DNA of 21,332 bases, from the IMG/VR virus record IMGVR_UViG_3300025840_000310, positions 1 to 21,332 of that record. One strand, given 5' to 3'. Made by a program: the position numbers and the translations under genes. This stretch comes from a virus. Positions 1 through 7,138 of this stretch are shown in pieces. The notes under the pieces are model-generated. The model was not told the DNA's origin. It was given only the letters and a program-made list of their open reading frames with translations, and searched no databases. Position 1 is the stretch's first letter. Every line of letters begins with the position of its first letter.

Positions 1-27
1 TTCTTTTCTAACTTTTTGTTCTGCCAT
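1..27 (-). CDS. 5' end of next late gene, probably gp23 major capsid protein (partial)
   Basis: Nine codons starting with ATG at 27-25 (reads MAEQKVRKE) run off the left edge of the window. No Shine-Dalgarno sequence is visible; the upstream bases are AT-rich and a hairpin lies at 51-81. In T4 the gene after 21 and 22 is 23, the major capsid protein, so position suggests gp23. The sequence is too short to confirm that. Confidence 0.5.
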
Positions 28-50
28 TTATATAACTTTTTTACAAAATA

Positions 51-81
51 AAACGGACATCACTCAAAGTAACATCCGTTT
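51..81 (-). terminator. Hairpin with T-rich tail between the capsid core genes and the next gene
   Basis: On the minus strand the arms AAACGGA and TCCGTTT can pair (7 bp). The inner bases extend the stem by about seven more pairs, three of them G-U, leaving a TTG loop. The 3' arm runs into TTTTATTTTG. This has the form of a Rho-independent terminator. It sits just 5' of the putative gp23 start, so it could instead be a 5' leader or RNA-processing structure that separates scaffold from capsid expression. Confidence 0.5.
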
Positions 82-90
82 ATAAATATA
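81..90 (-). promoter_or_regulatory. Recurrent TATATTTATA element upstream of the putative gp23 gene
   Basis: The minus strand reads TATATTTATA, about 55 bases before the start codon at 27. The same element, or a one-base variant, occurs in several of the few intergenic gaps of the window (3195, 5121, 7788, 16027). That placement suggests a phage promoter element. Its overlap with the hairpin arm at 75-81 complicates this copy. Confidence 0.35.
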
Positions 91-103
91 GAGTTAAATT
101 TAA

Positions 104-259
104 TTAAGATAAGTTATCTAAACCTTCTTTAAAATCTCCAATCAAATTTCCCAATTCTCTTTGAGTTTTTGGGTCAAGTTTTTTGATGTCTTTGATGTGT
201 TGTTTGATTACCTTTGAAACATCGACTGAAAAGTTTTGTAAAATTTGCATCTTATCCAT
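104..259 (-). CDS. Small 51-residue protein, translationally coupled to the gp22-like gene
   Basis: The ATG at 259-257 overlaps the TAA of the upstream gene (TAATG), with AAAGG a few bases upstream as a possible ribosome site. The reading frame stays open for 51 codons to a TAA at 106-104. The product starts MDKMQILQNFSVDV, is rich in Lys, Asp and Leu, and is predicted by eye to be helical; it has no signal peptide, membrane segment or cysteine. I do not recognise the family. Its place between the scaffold and the putative major capsid gene suggests a role in prohead assembly, comparable in position only to the small core proteins of T4. It is real if the coupled overlap is conserved in relatives. 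Confidence 0.6.
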   Translation of the reverse strand: MDKMQILQNFSVDVSKVIKQHIKDIKKLDPKTQRELGNLIGDFKEGLDNLS

Positions 260-1023
260 TACTTTACCTTACCCTTTTCAATATCTCTTTCTAATTCTTT
301 ACCGGCACCAAGTACATAATTCATTGCAGTTTTCATATCAACATTCATATACTTCATAATCTTCTTAACTGCCATCAAAACGATTCTCTTTTCTTCAGTA
401 GAGTAACCCTCTTTCAAAATATCAGTTAGCTTCATTGACTTGGATTCGGTTACTGATTCTTCGGTGAAGTCTTTTGCGTTTTCTTTATCTTCATCATCAA
501 CTGAAGTTACCTTGTATTTTTTACCATCAACTTCAAATTCACTATCACCAGCAGCGATTGCTTTTGCTCTTGCGGCACCAAACTCGTTACCCTCTTCCAT
601 ATCAGCTTCTTTTTCTTCAGCTTCTTTGATTTCGTAGTATTTACCAAGAACTTCACCCATCTCATCGTAACAAGACTCAAGTCTTTGTTGTAGAACATTT
701 ACTTCTTTGATGGTATTTGAGAATACTTTGAATGACTCGTTCATAGACTTCATATGTCTATTAACAGTCACCTTATCAAACCAATCACCTGTTTCTTCAA
801 GAGTTACTTTTTGTGCAGTTTCTACGATACCTTTAATCGATTCGTATACTTCAGCCAAGTTTCCTGTACGATAGATTGATTCACCAAATCTTTTGTATTG
901 AGATACGGCTTCAAGGAATGCACGTTTTTCTTCGTTAGTCATTCCCTTTTCTTCCTCTTCACCAACATTCATTCTTTTATAATCTAAATGTTGAGATTCT
1001 TTAAGTAAGCTTTTCAATTTCAT
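259..1023 (-). CDS. 22: Prohead core scaffold protein, gp22-like by position, with two capsid-targeting-like modules
   Basis: This acidic, largely helical 254-residue protein follows gp21 directly, as gene 22 follows 21 in T4; T4 gp22 (about 270 residues) is the main scaffold and is degraded by gp21. It opens with MKLKSLLKE (1-9), which looks like a T4 capsid-targeting peptide ending in a gp21-type site. Residues about 30-140 look coiled-coil. A small FEVDGKKYKV module lies at 163-172. ESVTE at 189-193 and then a second targeting-like peptide, MKLTDILKE (197-205), introduce a basic C-terminal module of about 49 residues. So the chain looks modular and cleavable. The assignment rests on position, length and composition, not on a confident match to the T4 gp22 sequence. 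The stop overlaps the start of the next small gene. Confidence 0.65.
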   Translation of the reverse strand: MKLKSLLKESQHLDYKRMNVGEEEEKGMTNEEKRAFLEAVSQYKRFGESIYRTGNLAEVYESIKGIVETAQKVTLEETGDWFDKVTVNRHMKSMNESFKVFSNTIKEVNVLQQRLESCYDEMGEVLGKYYEIKEAEEKEADMEEGNEFGAARAKAIAAGDSEFEVDGKKYKVTSVDDEDKENAKDFTEESVTESKSMKLTDILKEGYSTEEKRIVLMAVKKIMKYMNVDMKTAMNYVLGAGKELERDIEKGKVK

Positions 1024-1664
1024 TATTTTACTCCGAAATCACATTCACAATAGCCACTAACTTCACAAATGATTTCTCTCATAAGGTTGTTAGCTTTCTT
1101 GTATTTATAAGTATTGTTTTTAATGGTAACCGACTCATTGATTACACCTTCGTTTTTTGGAGACATAAATGCACCATGAGTTGATGGATTAGATACAAAA
1201 TCCCAACAAATCAAATCAAAGTCGTTTTCAACTGCAACAGTATCCTCACCGATTTGTTTTACTGAACCCATACCTCTTGATGAGATACCAACAGTACAAC
1301 CCGCTTTAATGAGTTCTTTAAGAATGTTACCCGTAGGTGTGTTGAGAATTTCAACTGTACCTACTACATCATCATCCTTCCAATAAACATCACGAACGAT
1401 GTGTGATGTGTTCTTTAATTCTACAACGGCAGATTCAGGATGGTCGAGTTCTCCGTAAGCACGATTCTCTTTAATTTCACGACCCTTGTATTTCTGAACT
1501 TCTCTTTCAAGAATGTTTTTTGGGTACACTCTACCATTCTGGTTTTTAGCGTTTGCTCTCTGCAATACACCATTAACCAAGAAACGACCGTGTTTTTCTT
1601 GAGCCTCTTGTAACATTGTAGGTGTTACATCAAATATCATTGTATCTACAAGAAGTTGTTTCAT
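1023..1664 (-). CDS. 21: Prohead core protein protease gp21
   Basis: This is the serine protease that matures the T4-type capsid by cutting core and shell proteins inside the prohead. I choose the ATG at 1664 (MKQLLVDTM), giving 213 residues, close to T4 gp21 (212). It has GGGAG upstream and overlaps the preceding gene's stop as TAATG; a TTG four codons earlier is less likely. Characteristic motifs are QNGRVYP (42-48), GELDHP with probable catalytic His75, and GISSRG with probable catalytic Ser128 or Ser129. WDFVSNPS (154-161) is also typical. NEGVINE followed by SVT (171-180) could be a self-cleavage site, since T4 gp21 self-processes. The C-terminus holds three cysteines (200, 206, 208). 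Its last base is the first base of the gp22-like start codon. Confidence 0.93.
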   Translation of the reverse strand: MKQLLVDTMIFDVTPTMLQEAQEKHGRFLVNGVLQRANAKNQNGRVYPKNILEREVQKYKGREIKENRAYGELDHPESAVVELKNTSHIVRDVYWKDDDVVGTVEILNTPTGNILKELIKAGCTVGISSRGMGSVKQIGEDTVAVENDFDLICWDFVSNPSTHGAFMSPKNEGVINESVTIKNNTYKYKKANNLMREIICEVSGYCECDFGVK

Positions 1665-1804
1665 TAGTTCTCCCAAACCTTTTTCTTTCTATATAAATCA
1701 AAGAAGACCCGTGCTAATTCTCTACGAATCATCAAACGGATTTCCTCAAGGTCTTGAACCTCAAGTTCTTCATTCAATTTATTTTTATTACAACCACACG
1801 ACAT
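1664..1804 (-). CDS. Small 46-residue protein coupled to gp21
   Basis: The ATG at 1804-1802 starts one base after the stop of the 173-residue gene. The frame runs 46 codons to a TAA that overlaps the gp21 start (TAATG). The product starts MSCGCNKNKLNEE and continues as one charged helix (LEEIRLMIRRELARVFF) with a basic C-terminus (RKKKVW). The CGC pair near the N-terminus could bind metal or be structural. T4 has the small core genes 67 and 68 in this interval, so a minor prohead core or assembly role is plausible by position; I see no sequence match to them. The tight coupling on both sides supports it being translated. Confidence 0.62.
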   Translation of the reverse strand: MSCGCNKNKLNEELEVQDLEEIRLMIRRELARVFFDLYRKKKVWEN

Positions 1805-1805
1805 A

Positions 1806-2327
1806 TTACGCACTCAATTCTTTTAGTTTATGAGCAACTTTTAACATTCTTTCAGAAATCTTTCCAAATCTCTTTTGTGTGGATTTCCAATACTGACCAT
1901 TGTGTACACCTGTTTCGTTTTTCAACTTTGTGTTCTGATTAACAATCTTCTCGACCTCATACATCAATCTATTGATTTCTTTAATTGAGTTGTTAACCTT
2001 TTGGTGTGATTTCATAGAGTCATCGTTTTTATAATCACGATAAGTTGCTTCAATTAGTTTTTCAAGTTTGTCTTCTAATTTCTTCATACTCTTTGACTCC
2101 GTATTCATTTTGGTCTTCTTGGCTTTTTTGTAACCTAAAACTTCAATATGTTCATCATCTAAATCTTCTTCACTTTTCGCAAAAGCGTGTGGGGTTTTAG
2201 GTGGGCCAGCACCCCCATCCATATTACCGGTTACATTGGCCTCTTCTAATTCTTCATCTTGAAGAGTGTCTTTGTCTTCCAACTCTTCAAACTTTGCTTC
2301 CAATTGTTCTAACAAAAATTTAGACAT
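1806..2327 (-). CDS. Acidic prohead core-type protein (173 aa) with internal cleavage-like motif
   Basis: AAGGAG lies upstream of the ATG at 2327, which overlaps the end of the 281-residue gene. Residues 1-31 are strongly acidic (EELEDKDTLQDEELEEA). NVTGN (31-35) and a Gly/Pro stretch, GGAGPPKTPHAFA (38-50), follow; I recall similar VTGN...AF patches in core-region proteins of marine T4-like phages. Residues 74-80 (MNTESKS) lead into MKKLEDKLEKLIE (81-93), resembling a targeting peptide with a possible gp21 site after Glu93. The basic helical C-terminal part (94-173) would then be released. Position between gp20 and gp21 matches T4 genes 67/68. A prohead core component is inferred; no T4 protein is clearly homologous. 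Confidence 0.7.
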   Translation of the reverse strand: MSKFLLEQLEAKFEELEDKDTLQDEELEEANVTGNMDGGAGPPKTPHAFAKSEEDLDDEHIEVLGYKKAKKTKMNTESKSMKKLEDKLEKLIEATYRDYKNDDSMKSHQKVNNSIKEINRLMYEVEKIVNQNTKLKNETGVHNGQYWKSTQKRFGKISERMLKVAHKLKELSA

Positions 2328-3165
2328 TTGAAACTCTCCTTAACTCTTGTAAAAGTTCATGATATCTCAAAAGTGAAAGAATTTGGTTTTCGTTGATAAC
2401 TTTGGAATTAGTAATATTATCAATAAGGTTTACAGTTTCAGTTAATTTGATTTTAGCAACCTTATCTGAAATCTCCACTTTTGCAAATTCAGCTTTTAAT
2501 CTTTTTACTTCAGCAACAACAAATCCTCTCAACTTACCTGAATTGTCAACATTGTTGATATAGGTACGGAGAACTTTCTTTTGTGTTTCTGAAAGGTTGG
2601 TGTATTTGGAATTAAATGAATCTACCAAGAATTTGTAAGCCAACATACGAACCTCTTTAGGTTGTGATGTGTATTCTTTGTCAGTAGACTCGGTAACGAT
2701 TTCTACATCGTTTTTAGTAATAGTTTCAAGAATAGCATTTTTACAAGTTACATACTCTTTTGGAGAAGTTGATTGATTATATTCAAATAATTTAAATACA
2801 GATGCCATCTCACGGTAGTTATTTACACGATACTTAAAGAAGTCTTCCATCACAAAAGATTCTTTGATTGACTTAATCAAGTTATACTTTTGTCTACGGA
2901 GAATTGATTCATTTAAGTTAGCTCTATCTTGTAGGATGATATTAACATACTCTTGGGCCTTGTATTGTGAATCAAAGTTCTCTTTAGTAAGAGCTTGATA
3001 CAATTTCAATTCCTTGTTGAGTTCCGTTCCTCTTTTAAAATGCTTTTTAATAATTTCAAGGGCAAGAGAATCCTTGTTCGCTAATGTATCTGAAGCGATT
3101 TGTCTTACGAGTAATTCAAATAAAATACCCGTATTCTTGAATTTACTATGTTTAAGTTTACTCAT
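2320..3165 (-). CDS. Conserved helical protein between portal and protease genes (281 aa)
   Basis: The start is ATG at 3165 with AAGG upstream, and the end overlaps the next start by eight bases. The protein is Lys-rich and almost wholly helical, without signal peptide or membrane segment. Its N-terminus (MSKLKHSKFKNTGILFELLV) resembles a family I recall from marine T4-like phages in the same place, of unknown function. Possible gp21-like motifs occur at IVTE (about 155-158), LTE (about 243) and VINE (about 257), but less regularly than in the cargo proteins. A prohead core or portal-vertex assembly role is inferred from the gp20-gp21 context only. Confidence 0.72.
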   Translation of the reverse strand: MSKLKHSKFKNTGILFELLVRQIASDTLANKDSLALEIIKKHFKRGTELNKELKLYQALTKENFDSQYKAQEYVNIILQDRANLNESILRRQKYNLIKSIKESFVMEDFFKYRVNNYREMASVFKLFEYNQSTSPKEYVTCKNAILETITKNDVEIVTESTDKEYTSQPKEVRMLAYKFLVDSFNSKYTNLSETQKKVLRTYINNVDNSGKLRGFVVAEVKRLKAEFAKVEISDKVAKIKLTETVNLIDNITNSKVINENQILSLLRYHELLQELRRVSNV

Positions 3166-3194
3166 CTTAAACCTTATCTATTACTATTCCAATT

Positions 3195-3204
3195 AATAAA
3201 TATA
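3195..3204 (-). promoter_or_regulatory. TATATTTATT element upstream of the 281-residue gene
   Basis: The minus strand reads TTTTTGTATATTTATTAATTGGAA in part, about 30 bases before the ATG at 3165. It shares the ATATTTAT core with the copies at 81, 5121, 7788 and 16027, and the following ATTGGAA with the copy at 7788. It is a promoter candidate only. Confidence 0.33.
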
Positions 3205-3214
3205 CAAAAACTCA

Positions 3215-5083
3215 TCAAATCGTGTCTTGAAGAAGATTTGATTCATCTAAAAGACCACTTTCTTTCTTAACATCTTCACCTAAAGATTCTTGTAAAATTT
3301 GATGTGACTTTACTTTTACCTTTTTCAAAGATGTTCTCAATGCCTCTTTTTGTTCATATGCAAGAGGTGAGTTTTTGTATTTGTGGTATGTTGCCGCTGG
3401 TTTAATATCAGTTTGTTGACCTAGTGGGTCTCTACCAAATGTACTATCATCGGTTTTATAAGTTCCGGCAGTTTCTGGTCTACCAGCTCCTTCAAATCCA
3501 CCTTGAGGTGAACCACCTTGATTTTCCTCACCCGCTTCTTCACCATCTTGTAGGTTTAATGCAGCAAGGTCGTGTGGTGTACCAAATGATTGGCCGGTCT
3601 TAACTGGGTCATTACCTTCATCTTCGATTTGTGTGTGTCTAAATCCAAGTTTAAGGTCGTTAATAACTTTAGCTTGTTCAGCCTTCCATTCATCATCGGA
3701 CATATTCATAATGTTTTTATACATCCATTCTTGAGAAACCATTTTAAGGTCTTTCATATCTCTGACAAGATTTACTTTTTCAGACCATAAAGATGCCTTT
3801 TCTTGTTCGTAAATAATAGATGGGTTGGTTAATTCCAACTCAAAGTTTACAAGGTCTTCGTTTTCGTAACCTTGTGAGTATAAGTGAACAATTGCAATTT
3901 TAGTCAACTCGGAAAGAACAATTTTTTGAATTCTCTCAACCGAACGTGCGAATCTGATATCTTCTTGTGCTAATGTAGCTTTACCTTCAACGGCCTCATC
4001 ATATCCAATAAATGCTTTTGGAACTTTGAGTGCTGCCATCATTCTATTTCTCAAGTATTCGATATCATCGATACCACCAAATTCCATTCCGCTTAATGAC
4101 TCAATCTCCGTACCACTTTGACCGCCACGAACTGGAAGATAGTAATCATCCAACATATTCATCAAGTTAAACTTGAGGTTGTAGTCACCTGTGGTTTGGT
4201 CGAGATATGGAATTTTTTTCATTTGGTCGATGATACTTCTCATATGGTTATCAACCTCATTTGGAGGAATATTACCCACATCAATCTTAAAGATTCTTCT
4301 TTCTGGTGCTCTCATAATTCTATGAATCATCATTGCATCTTCCATAAGAGTCAATTGTTTCCAAGTCTTTCTTGCACCCTCTAAAAGAGAACGACCATAA
4401 GGTAGGAAGTTTGTATCTGCCATCAAACGGAAATGTGCAATTTGATAGAACTCAAAAACTTCTGCATTCTTGTTTACACTTGCTCCGTGAGCAGCACCCA
4501 TAGAACCTAATTTGAATCTTACTTCATATGGGTTTTCAGGATTAAAACCCTCTTCACGTTCTACCTCATATGCTGACATTGGTGATACATTTACAATACC
4601 AACACCTTCTTCGATATCAAGGTGAAGGAAGTAATCACCATACTTGTTCATACCACGAATCCAAGCCCATAGATTGAACTCAATGTTTAGAACATCGTAA
4701 AATAAGTTGTGAAGGATTTTCTTTACATTTTCATCTTGAGTTTTGATACGAAGTACATCTCCCATATCATTCTTCAAGGTACATTCATCAGAGTAGATAT
4801 CCAAAACTGAAGCAATAATGGAATCCTTATCCATTGCTTCGTAATCAGTATATAATTCTAATTTGTTTGAATGATAATTAAATTGGTTGTTGTATGTTTC
4901 CCAATTTCTACGAGTAGTATGTAATCTACCAAATCTATCATAATATGATGAACCACGAAGGTTACCTTGGGATTGTAATCGTTGGGTGTCAACTGCTTGA
5001 GTACGACCCTTACCAATCCTACGAACAACAACCTGTGTGTTGAATAGTTTTCTTAATCTACCAAAAAGAGATTTATCTGCCAT
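3215..5083 (-). CDS. 20: Portal vertex protein gp20
   Basis: This 622-residue protein forms the dodecameric ring at the capsid vertex through which DNA is packaged and the tail is attached. It is recognised by T4 gp20-type features: DSIIASVLDIYSDECT near 85-100, a central region with RAPERRIFKIDVGN and IEYLRNRMMAALKVPKAFIGYD, and YEQEKASLWSEKVNLVRDMK. It is longer than T4 gp20 (524 residues). The extra length is a low-complexity Gly/Glu/Gln-rich C-terminal tail (from about residue 500, EEAGEENQGGSPQGG) ending in LQESLGEDVKKES. It lies directly after gp17, without gp18 and gp19. The start at 5083 follows a 70-base gap that contains a TATATTTATA element; no strong Shine-Dalgarno is seen. Confidence 0.93.
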   Translation of the reverse strand: MADKSLFGRLRKLFNTQVVVRRIGKGRTQAVDTQRLQSQGNLRGSSYYDRFGRLHTTRRNWETYNNQFNYHSNKLELYTDYEAMDKDSIIASVLDIYSDECTLKNDMGDVLRIKTQDENVKKILHNLFYDVLNIEFNLWAWIRGMNKYGDYFLHLDIEEGVGIVNVSPMSAYEVEREEGFNPENPYEVRFKLGSMGAAHGASVNKNAEVFEFYQIAHFRLMADTNFLPYGRSLLEGARKTWKQLTLMEDAMMIHRIMRAPERRIFKIDVGNIPPNEVDNHMRSIIDQMKKIPYLDQTTGDYNLKFNLMNMLDDYYLPVRGGQSGTEIESLSGMEFGGIDDIEYLRNRMMAALKVPKAFIGYDEAVEGKATLAQEDIRFARSVERIQKIVLSELTKIAIVHLYSQGYENEDLVNFELELTNPSIIYEQEKASLWSEKVNLVRDMKDLKMVSQEWMYKNIMNMSDDEWKAEQAKVINDLKLGFRHTQIEDEGNDPVKTGQSFGTPHDLAALNLQDGEEAGEENQGGSPQGGFEGAGRPETAGTYKTDDSTFGRDPLGQQTDIKPAATYHKYKNSPLAYEQKEALRTSLKKVKVKSHQILQESLGEDVKKESGLLDESNLLQDTI

Positions 5084-5120
5084 ATTAGTGTCTTACTTAA
5101 AAGTGTGTAGTTCTACAAAG

Positions 5121-5130
5121 TATAAATATA
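5121..5130 (-). promoter_or_regulatory. TATATTTATA element upstream of the portal gene
   Basis: In the 72-base gap between gp17 and gp20 the minus strand reads TTTTTTGTATATTTATACTTTG, about 38 bases before the portal start. A TTTG lies 20 bases before the TATATTTA. That spacing resembles the Bacteroidota promoter layout (TTTG, about 19-20 bases, TAnnTTTG) with the last G changed to A. It is suggestive, not proof. Confidence 0.38.
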
Positions 5131-5155
5131 CAAAAAATAAACTTAACTACCAAAT

Positions 5156-6727
5156 TTAAAGTAACCAAGTTAAATCATTGTCATTTCCGTATGGGTCTTT
5201 TTGTTTCCAAGGGTCTTGACCTAATGTTCTACCCGAATACACACCCGTGTTGGATTTACCAATATGACCCAATGTGGTTCTCGTTAAATCCATACCTTGT
5301 TGTCTTAATCTCAATGCAGTATCACGAACCCACAAGCCCGTTGAGAATGACATCACCAAATCATCATTATAACCTCGCTGTGCTTCGGCTCTACTACCAT
5401 TCCATATGAATACGAATAACTCATCAATTAATCGCTTAGAGTGAATGATTGGGGTTCGTTCTCTCATGTAAGTATCGAGTTTTGAAATCACCAAAGGTCG
5501 TGTTCTTGAGGACATTGTAAAACCAGGAACCATATCATCTTTTCGTTTTAAGTCCCAACCTTTACGAAGATGAATATCTTCATCAATGTAACCCAGCTCT
5601 CTATATGAATAATATAAATTTTGATATTGTCTATCAATAATTTCTTGAATTACAGCCCACCCAATGTTTGCGTTTTCAACAACCAACATTGCATTATTCC
5701 ACTCACTTGCAACTGATGCTAAAAATGCACCATATTGTTTAGTTTCAATTTTACCTTTATATTCTGCAACTTGTTCTACGGTTTCTATGTCAAAAACATG
5801 GAATGCTGAATAGTCGGTTGAGTCACCACGAGCGACATCGGCAACAACCACATAGTCACGAGAATAATTTGGATAATCCCATAACCAATAGTTACCATCA
5901 AATCCTCGTTTTTCAACAGGGTCTTTTACATAAGTCTCTTGATACCATTGTAGTGTAGAACCTTCTACTACTGTATAACCGGATGAAATAAAGTCACAAT
6001 CACATTCTTGGGCTGCGCCCTTTTCACCAAGGAGTTTTGTTTGTTCATCTCTCCATCGTTGATTTCTATCAGGGTGTACAGTCCAATGGAGTTCGGTTGG
6101 GTGCCATTGTTCACCAGCTTCCCCCTGTAACCATACTTTGTGAAACCAATTACCCACACCATTTGGTGTAGAAAGTACAATAGCACCACCACCTGTTGAA
6201 AGTGTTGATTGTGCTGATGTCCAAATTTCTTCTACATTATCAATAAATGCAGCCTCATCAATTACCAAAAGAGACAATGCTTCAGAACGACCAGCATCTC
6301 CAGCAGCAGATGTTGCTTTGATTTGCGAACCATTCTTTAATCGGAGTGATAGTTTGTTGTCCTCTTCGGTTTGACCTTTTAACCAAGTTGGTAAGTTAGA
6401 ATGCATGAAACGAACCTTCGTTACAAGGTTCTTTGCAACCTCTTGTTTGGTAGCGATTACCAATACATTCTTATCTTCGTGAAACAACATCAGCCAGAGT
6501 GAATATCCGGCTGAAAGTGTAGAGATGCCTAATTGTCGTGATTTGAGGATTACATTAAAACGATGGTCATTGATATTATGCATCAACCCCTCTTGAAACT
6601 CATACAAGTTAAAAAGGATTTTTCCTCGGTGGGGGTGCTGAATGTAACAATACTTTTTAAAAAAGTATACAGGGTCTTTAGCGCACTTGACCCACTCTTC
6701 TCGTATGAGTGTTCTTAAATCTGGCAT
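5156..6727 (-). CDS. 17: Terminase large subunit gp17 (packaging ATPase and nuclease)
   Basis: This motor pumps DNA into the prohead and cuts the concatemer. The ATPase domain has SRQLGIST (63-70) at the Walker A position, Walker B LLVIDEAAF with Asp157/Glu158, and the coupling motif LSTPNG (185-190). The RNase H-fold nuclease has VVVADVARGDSTDY with Asp297, LVVENANIG with Glu351, and YNDDLVMS with Asp455/456, matching the T4 gp17 acidic triad. At 523 residues it is shorter than T4 gp17 (610). The Walker A motif is unusual: T4 has SRQLGKTT, whereas here Ile replaces the P-loop lysine, with Lys62 just before the motif. The gene starts six bases after the preceding stop. Confidence 0.95.
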   Translation of the reverse strand: MPDLRTLIREEWVKCAKDPVYFFKKYCYIQHPHRGKILFNLYEFQEGLMHNINDHRFNVILKSRQLGISTLSAGYSLWLMLFHEDKNVLVIATKQEVAKNLVTKVRFMHSNLPTWLKGQTEEDNKLSLRLKNGSQIKATSAAGDAGRSEALSLLVIDEAAFIDNVEEIWTSAQSTLSTGGGAIVLSTPNGVGNWFHKVWLQGEAGEQWHPTELHWTVHPDRNQRWRDEQTKLLGEKGAAQECDCDFISSGYTVVEGSTLQWYQETYVKDPVEKRGFDGNYWLWDYPNYSRDYVVVADVARGDSTDYSAFHVFDIETVEQVAEYKGKIETKQYGAFLASVASEWNNAMLVVENANIGWAVIQEIIDRQYQNLYYSYRELGYIDEDIHLRKGWDLKRKDDMVPGFTMSSRTRPLVISKLDTYMRERTPIIHSKRLIDELFVFIWNGSRAEAQRGYNDDLVMSFSTGLWVRDTALRLRQQGMDLTRTTLGHIGKSNTGVYSGRTLGQDPWKQKDPYGNDNDLTWLL

Positions 6728-6733
6728 ACATTT

Positions 6734-7138
6734 TTATAATACGAATAATACAGCAATCAATGTAGCGCCACCGGCACCACCCAATAACAAACCATTCCAA
6801 AATTGCCCTCTTTTTTGTTTTTTGAGGGTTTTGATTTGATTGTCTTTTAATTCAATCAGATTATCTTTTTGTAGGATAATTTGTTCCTTACTTTGAAGTG
6901 CAACTGAAAAGTTTGCGAGTTGTTGAGATTGTAATTCAATCTTATCAACTTGTAGTGATACTAACTCTTGAGTAGTTTTTAACTCTTCTTTACATACATC
7001 GAATTGAGACTTAACGACTAACGCATTTTTAACTGCGGTTCTTGGAACTGCAATTACACTATCAGTTGAAAGCGTTTGCGAAAGCAGAGATGAGGTCATC
7101 ATCAGACATATCATCAAACTTATCCATTTGCTCTTCAT
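6734..7138 (-). CDS. Exported coiled-coil protein with C-terminal membrane segment (134 aa), possible lysis partner
   Basis: The N-terminus (MKSKWISLMICLMMTSSLLS) is a signal peptide with likely cleavage after SLLSQ. The middle (about 45-105) is heptad-like and rich in Gln, Leu and Lys. The C-terminus (about 112-134, FWNGLLLGGAGGATLIAVLF) is a glycine-rich transmembrane segment. The first 77 bases overlap the end of the 114-residue gene in another frame; the overlapping start is needed to give a proper signal peptide. A coiled coil joining a secreted N-terminus to a membrane C-terminus recalls spanins, which fuse inner and outer membranes at lysis. There is no clear lipobox cysteine, so the function is uncertain. 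Confidence 0.72.
   Translation of the reverse strand: MKSKWISLMICLMMTSSLLSQTLSTDSVIAVPRTAVKNALVVKSQFDVCKEELKTTQELVSLQVDKIELQSQQLANFSVALQSKEQIILQKDNLIELKDNQIKTLKKQKRGQFWNGLLLGGAGGATLIAVLFVL

Noticed and set aside
1665-1676. TTG at 1676 as the start of gp21
   Set aside because: The ATG at 1664 has GGGAG upstream, forms a TAATG overlap with the 46-codon gene and gives the length of T4 gp21.
3215-3300. LQESLGE near the portal C-terminus as a gp21 cleavage site
   Set aside because: Only one isolated motif occurs, in a low-complexity tail, and no separable module follows it; T4 portal is not known to me as a cleaved protein.
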